DNA from: Parapedobacter sp. SGR-10
GTDB taxonomy: Bacteria > Bacteroidota > Bacteroidia > Sphingobacteriales > Sphingobacteriaceae
NCBI RefSeq assembly: GCF_011030405.1
Contig: NZ_JAAJTJ010000018.1
Location: 1 to 64,000, forward strand
Length of the DNA stretch: 64,000 nucleotides
Direction of reading: 5' to 3'
The stretch's first letter is position 1, and every line of letters begins with the position of its first letter. The notes below the pieces were generated by a model that made no database searches, had not been told where the DNA came from, and saw only the letters and a program-made list of their open reading frames with translations. The translations under genes were made by a program, and so were the position numbers. Shown here in pieces: positions 8,577 through 17,450 of this stretch.

Positions 8577-10274
8577 CATTATATACTTATTGTCGCCTTC
8601 AATCACAATATCTATAAGATTCTGTTGGCGTAGACTTTTCGTCGCTGTATCCCATTTTTTACCGCTTAGCGCCGAACGTTCCTTTACTTCGATAAGTGTG
8701 GCTCGTTCTTCAGATAGAAGTGCCAAAATAGTTTTTTCATCTACAGTGAGTTCTACGGAAGGCTCTTTTTTCTCCGGTCTCATTTGCGGAAAGAACAGCA
8801 CTTCCTGTATAGAAGCATTGTTGGTCAGGAACATGATCAAGCGATCCATACCTACGCCTAGACCAGATGTAGGAGGCATACCGTATTCTAATGCACGCAA
8901 GAAATCTTGATCGATAAACATAGCTTCGTCGTCCCCTTTTTCTGAGAGACGGAGTTGTTCTTCGAATCGTTCCCGCTGATCGATAGGATCGTTGAGCTCT
9001 GAGTAGGCATTGGCAATTTCTTTGCCACAGACCATAAGCTCGAAACGTTCGGTGAGTTCCGGGTTGCTTCGATGTTTTTTGGTCAATGGTGACATTTCTA
9101 TAGGGTAGTCGGTGATGAAGGTCGGTTGTATAAAGTTACCTTCACATTTCTCTCCAAAAATTTCGTCGATGAGCTTACCCTTGCCCATGGTCTCATTGAC
9201 CTCTATACCCATTTCTCTTGCAGCAGTACGAATCTCTTCTTCGGACTTGCCCGAAATATCAAAGCCGGTAAACTGTTTGATCGCGTCCGTCATCGTGATG
9301 CGTGGGTAAGGGGCTTTGAAGTCGATCTCATGTTCGCCGAATACAGCCTTGCTTGTGCCGTTGACTGCAATAGCACAGTGTTCGAGTAAGCGTTCCGTAA
9401 AGCTCATCATCCAGTTATAGTCCTTGTACGCCACATATATCTCCATGACGGTAAACTCTGGATTATGCGTCCTGTCCATACCTTCGTTTCGGAAGTTTTT
9501 GGAGAATTCATACACACCGTCAAACCCTCCGACAATAAGTCGTTTAAGGTATAACTCGTTGGCAATACGCAGATATAAAGGGATATCCAAAGCGTTGTGA
9601 TGTGTAATGAATGGACGTGCCGCTGCACCTCCGGGGATAGCTTGGAGGACAGGCGTTTCTACCTCCATATAACCAGCGTCGTTAAAAAACGTACGCATGG
9701 CATTGAATAGTTTCGTGCGCTTAATGAATCTTTCCCGGTTTTGTGGGTTAACGATTAAATCCACGTACCGCATCCGGTAACGTTGCTCTGGATCGGTAAA
9801 TGCATCATAGGTTTTGCCATCGGCCTCTTTGACCACCGGAAGTGGGCGCAGGGACTTGGTCAATATCGTCAATTTTTCGGCGTGTATGGATATTTCTCCG
9901 GTCTGTGTCGTGAATACATAACCATCTACACCCACGATATCGCCGATATCGAGTAGTTTTTTGAATACAGTATTGTAGAATGTTTTGTCTTCACCTGGAC
10001 ACAGGTCATCCCGTTTGAGGTAGATCTGGATACGTCCGGTCGAATCCTGCAATTCCATAAAAGAGGCATTACCCATGATACGTCGGCTCATGATACGACC
10101 GGCGATACGGATATTCTTGTAGTTTAGCTTATCTCTTTCATAGTTTTCCAATATATCGGCAGCAGTGACATTGACCACAAATTCATCAGCAGGATAGGGA
10201 TCGATGCCCAAATCGATGATGCTTTGAAGGTTGTGCCTGCGTTGCTGTTCCTGTTCGGATAATACACTACTCAT
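8565..10274 (-). CDS. lysS: Lysyl-tRNA synthetase, class II
   Basis: 569 residues. It charges tRNA-Lys with lysine in the cytoplasm. An OB-fold anticodon-binding domain lies at about 60-165 ([21 protein letters not shown]). The catalytic core shows class II motif 2 ([14 protein letters not shown], near 265) and motif 3 ([13 protein letters not shown], near 480). The protein is about 65 residues longer than the common bacterial form of about 505. The extra C-terminal part after MRPEKKEPS ([20 protein letters not shown]...) looks like a small winged-helix-like extension, which I believe is usual in Bacteroidetes. A candidate -7 element lies 28 bp upstream. Confidence 0.97.
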   Translation of the reverse strand: MSSVLSEQEQQRRHNLQSIIDLGIDPYPADEFVVNVTAADILENYERDKLNYKNIRIAGRIMSRRIMGNASFMELQDSTGRIQIYLKRDDLCPGEDKTFYNTVFKKLLDIGDIVGVDGYVFTTQTGEISIHAEKLTILTKSLRPLPVVKEADGKTYDAFTDPEQRYRMRYVDLIVNPQNRERFIKRTKLFNAMRTFFNDAGYMEVETPVLQAIPGGAAARPFITHHNALDIPLYLRIANELYLKRLIVGGFDGVYEFSKNFRNEGMDRTHNPEFTVMEIYVAYKDYNWMMSFTERLLEHCAIAVNGTSKAVFGEHEIDFKAPYPRITMTDAIKQFTGFDISGKSEEEIRTAAREMGIEVNETMGKGKLIDEIFGEKCEGNFIQPTFITDYPIEMSPLTKKHRSNPELTERFELMVCGKEIANAYSELNDPIDQRERFEEQLRLSEKGDDEAMFIDQDFLRALEYGMPPTSGLGVGMDRLIMFLTNNASIQEVLFFPQMRPEKKEPSVELTVDEKTILALLSEERATLIEVKERSALSGKKWDTATKSLRQQNLIDIVIEGDNKYIMKKR

Positions 10275-10301
10275 ATTGTTGTGGGTTTTTCAAATAATCA
10301 G

Positions 10302-10309
10302 CAAAAGTA
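10302..10309 (-). promoter_or_regulatory. Candidate -7 element for lysS
   Basis: Read on the minus strand this is TACTTTTG, a match to TAnnTTTG, 28 bp before the lysS ATG. A -33 box is not clear. Confidence 0.4.
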
Positions 10310-10378
10310 GGAAAAAACAGGGATATTATTTGTATAAGCTCTCGAAGTTTTTCTATTCCTTTTGAGGTCTATGAGCTG

Positions 10379-10434
10379 GCGCACGAATCCTTTCGCGTGC
10401 CTCGATAAACAAGCACACGAAAGGATTCGTGCGC
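10379..10434. repeat. REP-like palindromic element, copy 1
   Basis: Arms at 10379-10400 and 10413-10434 pair over 22 bp with one mismatch around a 12-nt loop (arm core GCACGAATCCTTTCG). The flank GTGCACTAGCCGTG follows at about 10445. The same arm core recurs at 45682-45739, and the flank recurs near 57930. It lies downstream of the sensor-regulator gene and upstream of lysS. Confidence 0.9.
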
Positions 10435-10471
10435 TAACAATGGGTGCACTAGCCGTGTTTATAATTCGTAT

Positions 10472-13171
10472 TTACACATGCAACCTCTGGTATACTTTAG
10501 GGGTATGGTTGAACTTTGCTGTAAATACCTTGGTGAAATAAGCCGGAGAAGAGAAGCCGCTTTGGTAGGCCACCTCTGAAACGGTGAGAGAAGATTTCAG
10601 TAGGTGCGATGCTTTTTTGAGCCGGATATCCAATATATAGTCTGAGGGGCTGACCTGGAATATTTCGTTGAACTTATTGTATAGGTTTACCCTGGACATG
10701 TTCAATAATCGAGCGAGTTCGCTGACATTAAATTTATTGTTTACGATGTGCTGTTCGATGATGCTGTTTGTCTTTTGGATAAATGCATCGTGATCTGTAC
10801 GTGTACGGGCATTTTCGATAAGGAATATATCCCGGTCCGATATTTTCAGATGCTTGTTGACAAGTGCCTTTCTGTTTTTTTCCAAAGATGTAATGGCATG
10901 TTCTAGAATGTCCAATCCATCGCTTTTCAATAGGTACAAATCGCAGCATTCTTTGAAGGCCTGCTCTTTATGGACATTGTTTGTATCATTGGTAAACAGG
11001 ATAAACGTTGTCGTAGCATGGTCGGATGTGCTTTTTATATACCTAATAAAATCGTGGTAGCTGGTACTCATGGTTTTGTGTTCGGATAGGATAATATCAA
11101 AACGCTGTTCTTCGGTTTTCTGTCTGGCTATGTCAAAATTGTTGGCGATATGGACGTTGTATCTGCTTTGGAAATGTCTCTTTATCCAAGTTGTCCAGGT
11201 GCTGTCGCTGTCTATGTACAACATGTTGACCCTTCTTGAGGATGGCATGATGCCGTTTTCGTCATCCTCCAAAACTTCGGCTTTATAATCGATTTTTTTG
11301 TTGTTTTTTGTTGTTAAGTTATTTTGCAAGGATGAAAATGCATAGAATGTAATGTCAAAGGCAATAAAGTTTTCTTCAAATCGGTAGGCTATTTTCCCTT
11401 GGTGCTGCTTGATGACATCCTGAAAAAACGTAATTCCCACACCCAGTTTAAGGTCGCTGTCGAGTTTGGCCCGCTCGAGTTCCTGTGAGGAGAATGGTCC
11501 TACCGTTACTTTTAGTTGTATGCCGTTGTCCGAGAGGATACTGCTGAGTTTGAAATGTATGATGCCCCCGGGATGGGAAATGTTCAATAGGTATTCTATA
11601 TAGTTGTACAGTGCTCTTTCGATCCACTTTTTGCTGACGATGATCTCATTTGTATGGAGATTGTTGTCTATGGTTATTTTGAGGTTCTTTTCGTGGATGA
11701 GACCGGAAAGCTGATAGGTGATTTGATTGAACAAAGTAGAAAGGTTGGTGCTTTCTGTGTCTACGGCAACCTGATTGTGTATATCCTCTAAGTTTTTGAT
11801 GTCTGTGAATACATTGTTGAGCCTATGGGATACGGATTGTAGGATATTGATCGTGCGGCTGCGGACAATGCTTTGGTTTTCGTCTTTCTTTTGCAATTCC
11901 TTCAGAGAAGAGAACAATAACGAGATAGGGTTGCTCAGACTATAACTCAAATTTTTAAATAAGTTGGTTCGTTCTTCCAGACTGTTATTGAGTCTGCTGT
12001 TCAGGTTTTCGAGTTCCTTATTCTGCAAAGTGATCAATTGATTGTTTTTACTGATAATAGCTTTTGATTTTCTGAGGTTGTGCAAAGTGTACAAGATCGC
12101 AGCGATGGCTATCAACGAAAAAATGAGCAAGAGTAGGAAAATGTTGGATCTGTATTTTTCGAATTTGTTGATGCTTTTGAGCTCGGATAGGATGACCTGT
12201 TGTTTGTCGATATCCTGGTATTGTTCGTTGAGCTTGTTTTCGAGATCGATCAGCAATTGGACATTCGCCGTGTCTATCGTTATTGTGCCAAGGTCTACAT
12301 TTCTTTTGTAATCGTTTTTCTGTAGTATGTTGATCGCTGTTCGGATGGTTTCCTTGCCGCCTGTAGGATAGTGTAACGTACTGTTTAGAATACCTTTCAT
12401 GACCAGATCGAGACCATTGCCTTCTCCGGGTAGTCCATCTACGCCAATGACTTTGGGTTTGTGCACAAGCTGTAGGGAATCCAGATACTGGCTGGCCAGA
12501 TATCCCATACGGTCATTAAAACAAAAGATAAAAGCAGTGTTTTCAAGGGTGATCCTGTCTACTGTCGATAGGGCATGCTTTGCGGATTGCGGTGTCCAGT
12601 CTCCTTGTAGTCGTATAATGGAATGGGAGTTTTGACGTTCTTTAAGACCATCCAATAATCCTTTTTCACGCTCGATAGATGCGGAAGAATTGGTTAATCC
12701 AGTGATGTATATAATATTGTCAGACTGCTTATTATTTTTCTTTATTTCCTCGCTGATCTTGTGTGCAGCCAATTTGCCGATATGATAATTGTCTGCCCCG
12801 ACATAGGCATTATAATGTTCTGTAGCGGTTTTGCGGTCTACGACAATAACGGGGATACCCTCTTGATAGGCCTTGTCTACGATAGGGGACAAAGGTTCTG
12901 ATTCATTAGGGCTGACAATGAGAAGGTCGACCCTGTCTTTTAATATTTCTTCGATTTGTTGGACCTGTCTACTGCTGTTGCCTTCGGCATCGTAAAATTG
13001 AAAATCAATATAAGGATGAAACGACAGTTCTCTCTTCATTTCGATCAACATGTTTTTTCTCCATACATCGTTTTGTATACATTGGGAAAAAGCTATGGTA
13101 TAATTATACTGCTGTTCCTGTGGTTGGCAAGAGAGTAATAGCAAGGTAATGATGAGGTAAGGATGTTTCAT
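10472..13171 (-). CDS. Fused sugar-sensing regulator: periplasmic binding domain, degenerate histidine kinase and receiver, AraC output
   Basis: 899 residues. A lipoprotein-like signal (MKHPYLIITLLLLSC) precedes a LacI/RbsB-type sugar-binding domain at about 25-310 (DLLIVSPNESEPLSP, IPVIVVDRKT, YVGADNYHIG, VIGVDGLPG). A membrane helix lies at about 338-362, then a coiled coil, a HisKA/HATPase-like region at about 395-610, a receiver-like region at about 645-760 and an AraC-type helix-turn-helix at about 795-899. The order matches hybrid two-component systems of the BT1754 type, which binds fructose and controls fructan use in Bacteroides. Here the H-box reads NLSYSLSNP with no histidine, the N-box and DxGxG motif are absent, and the receiver phosphosite region reads DIILSEHKTM with Glu where Asp is expected. 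Signalling by phosphorylation is therefore doubtful. It is divergent from the fructan genes. Confidence 0.88.
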   Translation of the reverse strand: MKHPYLIITLLLLSCQPQEQQYNYTIAFSQCIQNDVWRKNMLIEMKRELSFHPYIDFQFYDAEGNSSRQVQQIEEILKDRVDLLIVSPNESEPLSPIVDKAYQEGIPVIVVDRKTATEHYNAYVGADNYHIGKLAAHKISEEIKKNNKQSDNIIYITGLTNSSASIEREKGLLDGLKERQNSHSIIRLQGDWTPQSAKHALSTVDRITLENTAFIFCFNDRMGYLASQYLDSLQLVHKPKVIGVDGLPGEGNGLDLVMKGILNSTLHYPTGGKETIRTAINILQKNDYKRNVDLGTITIDTANVQLLIDLENKLNEQYQDIDKQQVILSELKSINKFEKYRSNIFLLLLIFSLIAIAAILYTLHNLRKSKAIISKNNQLITLQNKELENLNSRLNNSLEERTNLFKNLSYSLSNPISLLFSSLKELQKKDENQSIVRSRTINILQSVSHRLNNVFTDIKNLEDIHNQVAVDTESTNLSTLFNQITYQLSGLIHEKNLKITIDNNLHTNEIIVSKKWIERALYNYIEYLLNISHPGGIIHFKLSSILSDNGIQLKVTVGPFSSQELERAKLDSDLKLGVGITFFQDVIKQHQGKIAYRFEENFIAFDITFYAFSSLQNNLTTKNNKKIDYKAEVLEDDENGIMPSSRRVNMLYIDSDSTWTTWIKRHFQSRYNVHIANNFDIARQKTEEQRFDIILSEHKTMSTSYHDFIRYIKSTSDHATTTFILFTNDTNNVHKEQAFKECCDLYLLKSDGLDILEHAITSLEKNRKALVNKHLKISDRDIFLIENARTRTDHDAFIQKTNSIIEQHIVNNKFNVSELARLLNMSRVNLYNKFNEIFQVSPSDYILDIRLKKASHLLKSSLTVSEVAYQSGFSSPAYFTKVFTAKFNHTPKVYQRLHV

Positions 13172-13311
13172 ACTTGTCTTATTGTAAATATAAAATTATA
13201 AAATTGTTAATATATGATTTAATATTATTTTATAAATATTTGTTTATTATGTTGTTATGATTTTTTAATATTGGTTTACATAATTCATGTTTAAATATTG
13301 AAAATTGCTAT

Positions 13312-13339
13312 TTTGTAAATGTTGAATGGGATAACTTTG
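13312..13339 (+). promoter_or_regulatory. Candidate promoter of the sugar-uptake operon
   Basis: TTTG at 13312-13315 and TAACTTTG at 13332-13339, spaced 16 bp (a little short). The ATG is 73 bp further on. The whole 241-bp divergent spacer is AT-rich and is the natural site for binding by the adjacent AraC-type regulator. Confidence 0.5.
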
Positions 13340-13412
13340 GAACATACAATTATAAACAGGCGCGTCTATGCCTTTTCAACAAGGAGGACAGTAAACTTAT
13401 ATAAATTATTTC

Positions 13413-14753
13413 ATGAAAAATAAAATCGGTTTTTGGACTTTTATTATTGCCTTGGGAGGCTTTTTGTTCGGTTTTGACACAGCTGTCATATCAGGTGGGG
13501 AGAAAGACATACAACACCTTTGGAAGCTGTCTTCTTATGAACATGGTCTGACTATGTCTATTGCCTTGATCGGAACAGTGTTTGGAGCGTTGATAGGCGG
13601 TATACCATCAGATCGTTTGGGAAGGAAAAACACGCTTTATCTGGTTGCTTCATTATACCTGGTTTCTTCATTGGCAACTGCTTTTGCACAGTCCTGGGTT
13701 CTTTTTATGGTATTTCGGTTTTTGGGAGGTGTAGGCGTGGGGATTTCTTCTATTGTAGGACCTATTTATATTTCGGAATTGGCTCCGCCGCATAAGCGGG
13801 GCAAACTCGTTGGGATGTTCCAGTTTAATATTGTTCTGGGTATTGTGTGCGCTTATCTGAGCAATTATTTATTGGCTGGGATAGGCGAAGAAGCCTGGCG
13901 TTGGATGTTGGGCATCATGGCTGTTCCGTCTTTATTGTTTTTGGTATTGATCAACTTTCTGCCCGAAAGCCCAAGGTGGCTATGGCTCAAAGGTGGTGAT
14001 GAAGAGAAGATAAAGGGTATTTTGAAGGCTGTCAGTCCGGTGACTTTCGAAACGGATTTTCAAAGTATCAAGAAGGCTTCTGTGGGCAAAGAAGCCTCTA
14101 CCGTATCTCTTTTCCAAAAGAAATATTTTAAGCCTATCATTTTGGCTGTACTCTTTGCGATGTTCAATCAATTGGCTGGTATCAATGCCATTATCTACTA
14201 TGCTCCTCGCGTATTCGAATTGGCTGGCTTGGGTGCGGAAAGTTCTTTGCTGTCGACCATCGGTATAGGTACAGTAAATTTTGTGTTTACCTTATTGGCT
14301 ATCAATGTGATCGATCGATATGGACGTCGTACCTTAATGACGATAGGCAGTATAGGATTGATTGTTTGCTTATTGTTGGTTGCATTTTCGTTTTTTGCAC
14401 TTGAAGCCGGAGATGGAGGTTTATTGGCAAATGGAGTAGCCATTGTCATCTTCTTGATGTTTTTCATTGCATTCTTTGCTTTTTCTCAAGGTGCAGTAAT
14501 CTGGGTGTTTATTTCAGAAATATTTCCGAATGAAGTTCGTGCTAAAGGGCAGACATTGGGTAGCCTGACACATTGGATGCTGGCGGCGATCATTACTTTT
14601 GTATTTCCTGTTTTGACCGAGCAGATCGGGGGAGGCTATACTTTTTTGATTTTTGCCGGGTGTATGGTGCTGCAATTGGTGTATGTGCTTAAAATGATGC
14701 CAGAGACCAAAGGAAAGAGTTTGGAAGCAATGGATACGGTTAATTTGCATTGA
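13413..14753 (+). CDS. MFS sugar:proton symporter, probably for fructose
   Basis: 446 residues with 12 predicted membrane helices. Sugar-porter family signatures are all present: GRKNTLYL after helix 2, RFLGGVGVGISS, PIYISELAPPHKRGKL, PESPRWLW before the central loop, QLAGINAIIYYAPRVF in helix 7 and PETKGKSLE at the C-terminus. It imports a monosaccharide across the inner membrane with protons. Fructose is inferred from the neighbours: a PfkB kinase, a GH32 enzyme and a divergent regulator with a sugar-binding sensor. It is first in the plus-strand group, separated from the kinase gene by two palindromic elements. Confidence 0.93.
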   Translation: MKNKIGFWTFIIALGGFLFGFDTAVISGGEKDIQHLWKLSSYEHGLTMSIALIGTVFGALIGGIPSDRLGRKNTLYLVASLYLVSSLATAFAQSWVLFMVFRFLGGVGVGISSIVGPIYISELAPPHKRGKLVGMFQFNIVLGIVCAYLSNYLLAGIGEEAWRWMLGIMAVPSLLFLVLINFLPESPRWLWLKGGDEEKIKGILKAVSPVTFETDFQSIKKASVGKEASTVSLFQKKYFKPIILAVLFAMFNQLAGINAIIYYAPRVFELAGLGAESSLLSTIGIGTVNFVFTLLAINVIDRYGRRTLMTIGSIGLIVCLLLVAFSFFALEAGDGGLLANGVAIVIFLMFFIAFFAFSQGAVIWVFISEIFPNEVRAKGQTLGSLTHWMLAAIITFVFPVLTEQIGGGYTFLIFAGCMVLQLVYVLKMMPETKGKSLEAMDTVNLH

Positions 14754-14763
14754 GGGATGGACT

Positions 14764-14788
14764 GTAGGGGCAAAAAAAATGCCCCTAC
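14764..14788. terminator. GTAGGGGC hairpin after the sugar permease gene
   Basis: A perfect 8-bp stem (GTAGGGGC/GCCCCTAC) around an A-rich 9-nt loop, 8 bp after the permease stop. There is no T-run, so it may be a palindromic repeat with only partial terminator activity. Confidence 0.55.
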
Positions 14789-14795
14789 CGTTATT

Positions 14796-14874
14796 TGTCA
14801 TTCCGACGATAGGAGGAATCTATCTCTAAAGGTGTTTAAATTAGTTTTAGATCCTTCCTGCCGTCAGGATGACA
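14796..14874. repeat. GTCATTC-type palindromic element, copy 1
   Basis: It begins TGTCATTCCGACGATAGGAG and ends in TCAGGATGACA; the outer arms pair. The same ends occur at 50262-50344 and 57802-57872. Here it sits between the permease and kinase genes of an apparent operon. Confidence 0.8.
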
Positions 14875-14904
14875 GCCCTCTTTACATACACAATAAAAAA
14901 CAAA

Positions 14905-15822
14905 ATGACACACGAAAAACAACATACAAAAGTCCTGTGCATGGGAGAATTGCTGTGGGATATGATCCCCACGGGCAAGATGGTCGGTGGTGCGCCTTTT
15001 AATGTAGCTTACCATCTCAATAAGTTGGGGGTATCGGCAAGGGTATTGACCCGTATAGGGAATGATATGGATGGTGTAGAACTCGTGGACTTCCTGACAC
15101 AGCACAAGATAGACAGTAGCTTAGTACAGGTGGACAAAGAACAACCTACCTCCAAGGTAGAAGTGTACTATGACGACACCCATTCTGTGAAATATGATAT
15201 TGTATATCCTACTGCCTGGGATTATCTGGAATTGCCAAAACCTGCTGAATTGGTGGAAGATGTCGATTATCTTGTGTTTGGAAGTCTTATTTTCCGTCAT
15301 GCCGTTGCGAGAGATACCATGGTGCAAATCCTGGAAAGGAGTAAGGGAACACGGATTTTTGATGTAAACCTGCGTGCTCCCCATTTTTCAAAGGAGGGTA
15401 TCTTCCAGATATTGGGCTATACTGACATTTTGAAATTGAATGAGGACGAACTGGCTTTGATCAGCGATTGGTTGGGACAGGGATCACGCAGTGTCAGTGA
15501 TCAAACGGATCATCTTCTGGAAGCCTTTGGGATCAATGAATTGGTACTCACTTTGGGGGCAAAGGGAGCAATGCATAAGAGCCGTGAGGCTGGCGAAACG
15601 TATTTCTGTCAGGCACAAAAGGTGGAGGTCGTGGATACGATTGGCAGTGGTGATTCGTTTTTGGCGGCTTTTATCGCTTCCAAGGTACAGGATCGGCCGA
15701 TGCGCGAAGCTTTGCATTTTGCGTCTGTGTTAGCGGCTTTTGTGACATCGCAAAAAGGCGGATGTCCAATATATACACAGACAGATCTGAATTATTTTGA
15801 ATGGCACAATGCCGTGCTTTAA
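14905..15822 (+). CDS. PfkB-family sugar kinase, probably fructokinase
   Basis: 305 residues from ATG 14905. Earlier in-frame ATG codons lie in the repeat element and are rejected. The N-terminal CMGELLWDMIP and GGAPFNVAYHLNKLG substrate-site motifs and the C-terminal DTIGSGDSFLAAF signature, with catalytic base D250 in GSGDS, define the PfkB/ribokinase family. It should phosphorylate incoming fructose with ATP in the cytoplasm. The gene lies between the permease and the GH32 gene, 13 bp before the latter, so it is co-transcribed with it. Fructose as substrate is inferred from this context. Confidence 0.92.
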   Translation: MTHEKQHTKVLCMGELLWDMIPTGKMVGGAPFNVAYHLNKLGVSARVLTRIGNDMDGVELVDFLTQHKIDSSLVQVDKEQPTSKVEVYYDDTHSVKYDIVYPTAWDYLELPKPAELVEDVDYLVFGSLIFRHAVARDTMVQILERSKGTRIFDVNLRAPHFSKEGIFQILGYTDILKLNEDELALISDWLGQGSRSVSDQTDHLLEAFGINELVLTLGAKGAMHKSREAGETYFCQAQKVEVVDTIGSGDSFLAAFIASKVQDRPMREALHFASVLAAFVTSQKGGCPIYTQTDLNYFEWHNAVL

Positions 15823-15835
15823 ACTTTTAAATATA

Positions 15836-17299
15836 ATGTTGAGAAAGAGAGCTTTTTTATTTGTTTTTACGTTGTTTTTGATGATGAATGCCTTTGGTCA
15901 GAATGAGGAGAAATTCAGACCTTTGTATCACTTTACACCACAGGAAAACTGGATGAACGATCCCAATGGCATGGTCTATCATCAAGGTTTGTATCATTTG
16001 TTCTACCAATATCACCCGTATAGTTCCAAATGGGGGCCCATGCATTGGGGCCATGCAGTGAGCAAGGATCTAGTGGATTGGGAACACCGGGAGATAGCCT
16101 TGTATCCGGATTCGTTGGGTACTATTTTTTCGGGTAGTGCCATCGTGGACAAGGACAATACGGCCGGATTCGGGAAGGATGCCTTGATCGCACTCTATAC
16201 CTCAAATCATGAAACCCGTGTAGATGGCAGACGAAAAAGATTGCAGACACAAAGCATTGCCTACAGTCTGGACAACGGCGTGAGCTGGACAAAATATGGC
16301 GGCAATCCGGTATTGCCCAATCCAGGTAAAAGCGCCTTTCGCGATCCTAAGGTAATCTGGCACAATGAGAGCGCAAAATGGATCATGAGCCTTACGGCCG
16401 GAGACAGCATCGCCTTCTATGGTTCCAAGAACCTAAAAGAATGGGATAAGCTAAGTGATTTTGGCCGTGGCTATGGTGCGCATGGTGGTGTATGGGAATG
16501 TCCAGACTTGTTCAAGATGGATTATAAAGGAAAAGAGGTGTGGGTGTTGATCGTAAGTCTCAATCCGGGTGGGCCGAATGGAGGCAGTGCAACTCAATAT
16601 TTTTTGGGCGATTTTGATGGGAAAGTCTTTACATCGTATGATAAGGAGACAAGATGGCTGGATTGGGGTACGGACAACTATGCGGGTGTAACCTGGAGCA
16701 ATGTAGGAGACAGACACCTATTGATCGGTTGGATGAGCAACTGGCAGTATGCCAATGCTGTGCCGACAGAAAAATGGCGGAGTGCCATGACGACCGTACG
16801 CGATCTATCGCTGGTCGAAGTGGAAGGAAAACTGTATCTCAGGAATTTCCCGATAGATAGCTATAATGCCAGGTTTAAAACAGCTGCTCCCGCCGTAGCA
16901 AAGGACAGCAGGCTAAATGTTTTGGGAATGAAAAATGCGTTTAAGATCAGTATAAAGGACGTAGATCTTTCCAGGGATTTTAAATTGACCTTTGGAAACA
17001 AGAAAAATGAAGCTTTAACTTTTCAATACCATAAAAACCACAATTACTTTGCGGTGAATCGCTCTGAAACGGGTCTGATTGCTTTCAACAACAATTTTCC
17101 GAAAAAAATAATCGCGGATAACCTGATAGCAAAGTCTGCTTGTGATGTGGATGTTTATATGGATAAGACTTCGATTGAGGTATTTGTAGATGGAGGTTTG
17201 GTGAGTATCACGGGAATCTTTTTCAACGAGGATGATTTTGAATTTGTCGAAAGCAGTCTTGAAATAAAGAACATTGAAATTTTTAGATATACTAAATAA
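15836..17299 (+). CDS. Exported GH32 beta-fructosidase (levanase/inulinase/invertase type)
   Basis: 487 residues from ATG 15836. The frame is open upstream, but this start gives a good signal peptide (MLRKRAFLFVFTLFLMMNAF, then GQ), so the enzyme is secreted. The GH32 triad is present: WMNDPNG with nucleophile D42, RDP with D170 and the acid/base E221 in the ECPD motif. A C-terminal beta-sandwich follows from about 360 (SIEVFVDGG is the usual late motif). It releases fructose from fructans or sucrose outside the inner membrane for the permease and kinase encoded upstream. No SusC/SusD pair is present here, so intact polymer uptake is not suggested. Confidence 0.95.
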   Translation: MLRKRAFLFVFTLFLMMNAFGQNEEKFRPLYHFTPQENWMNDPNGMVYHQGLYHLFYQYHPYSSKWGPMHWGHAVSKDLVDWEHREIALYPDSLGTIFSGSAIVDKDNTAGFGKDALIALYTSNHETRVDGRRKRLQTQSIAYSLDNGVSWTKYGGNPVLPNPGKSAFRDPKVIWHNESAKWIMSLTAGDSIAFYGSKNLKEWDKLSDFGRGYGAHGGVWECPDLFKMDYKGKEVWVLIVSLNPGGPNGGSATQYFLGDFDGKVFTSYDKETRWLDWGTDNYAGVTWSNVGDRHLLIGWMSNWQYANAVPTEKWRSAMTTVRDLSLVEVEGKLYLRNFPIDSYNARFKTAAPAVAKDSRLNVLGMKNAFKISIKDVDLSRDFKLTFGNKKNEALTFQYHKNHNYFAVNRSETGLIAFNNNFPKKIIADNLIAKSACDVDVYMDKTSIEVFVDGGLVSITGIFFNEDDFEFVESSLEIKNIEIFRYTK

Positions 17300-17320
17300 T
17301 AAAAGATATTTCGTTTAAGA

Positions 17321-17363
17321 AACAAGCCTGTCTCGTTTTCAAAAAAGGGACAGGCTTGTTTGC
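17321..17363 (+). terminator. Terminator after the GH32 gene
   Basis: A perfect 12-bp stem (AACAAGCCTGTC and complement) around a 16-nt loop followed by a short T-rich stretch, 22 bp after the GH32 stop. Confidence 0.85.
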
Positions 17364-17384
17364 TTTGAAAAAAGTAAAAATACT

Positions 17385-17416
17385 TTTACCCTATACCTGT
17401 AGTTTGGTCGTCTTAT
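17385..17416 (+). promoter_or_regulatory. ECF-type promoter candidate A, before the S9-type hydrolase and sigma genes
   Basis: TTTTACCC (17384-17391), 17 bp, then CGTCTTAT (17409-17416). The same two-part pattern occurs at 19136 and 23134. CGTC is a typical -10 core for ECF sigma factors. The downstream sigma gene is the likely user. Confidence 0.6.
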
Positions 17417-17450
17417 CTTTATACAGTAACTTAGCCTAAACTTACATGCT

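Noticed and set aside
14757..15002. Plus-strand frame of 81 codons after the sugar permease
   Set aside because: It translates the hairpin and the GTCATTC element and overlaps the kinase gene in another frame.
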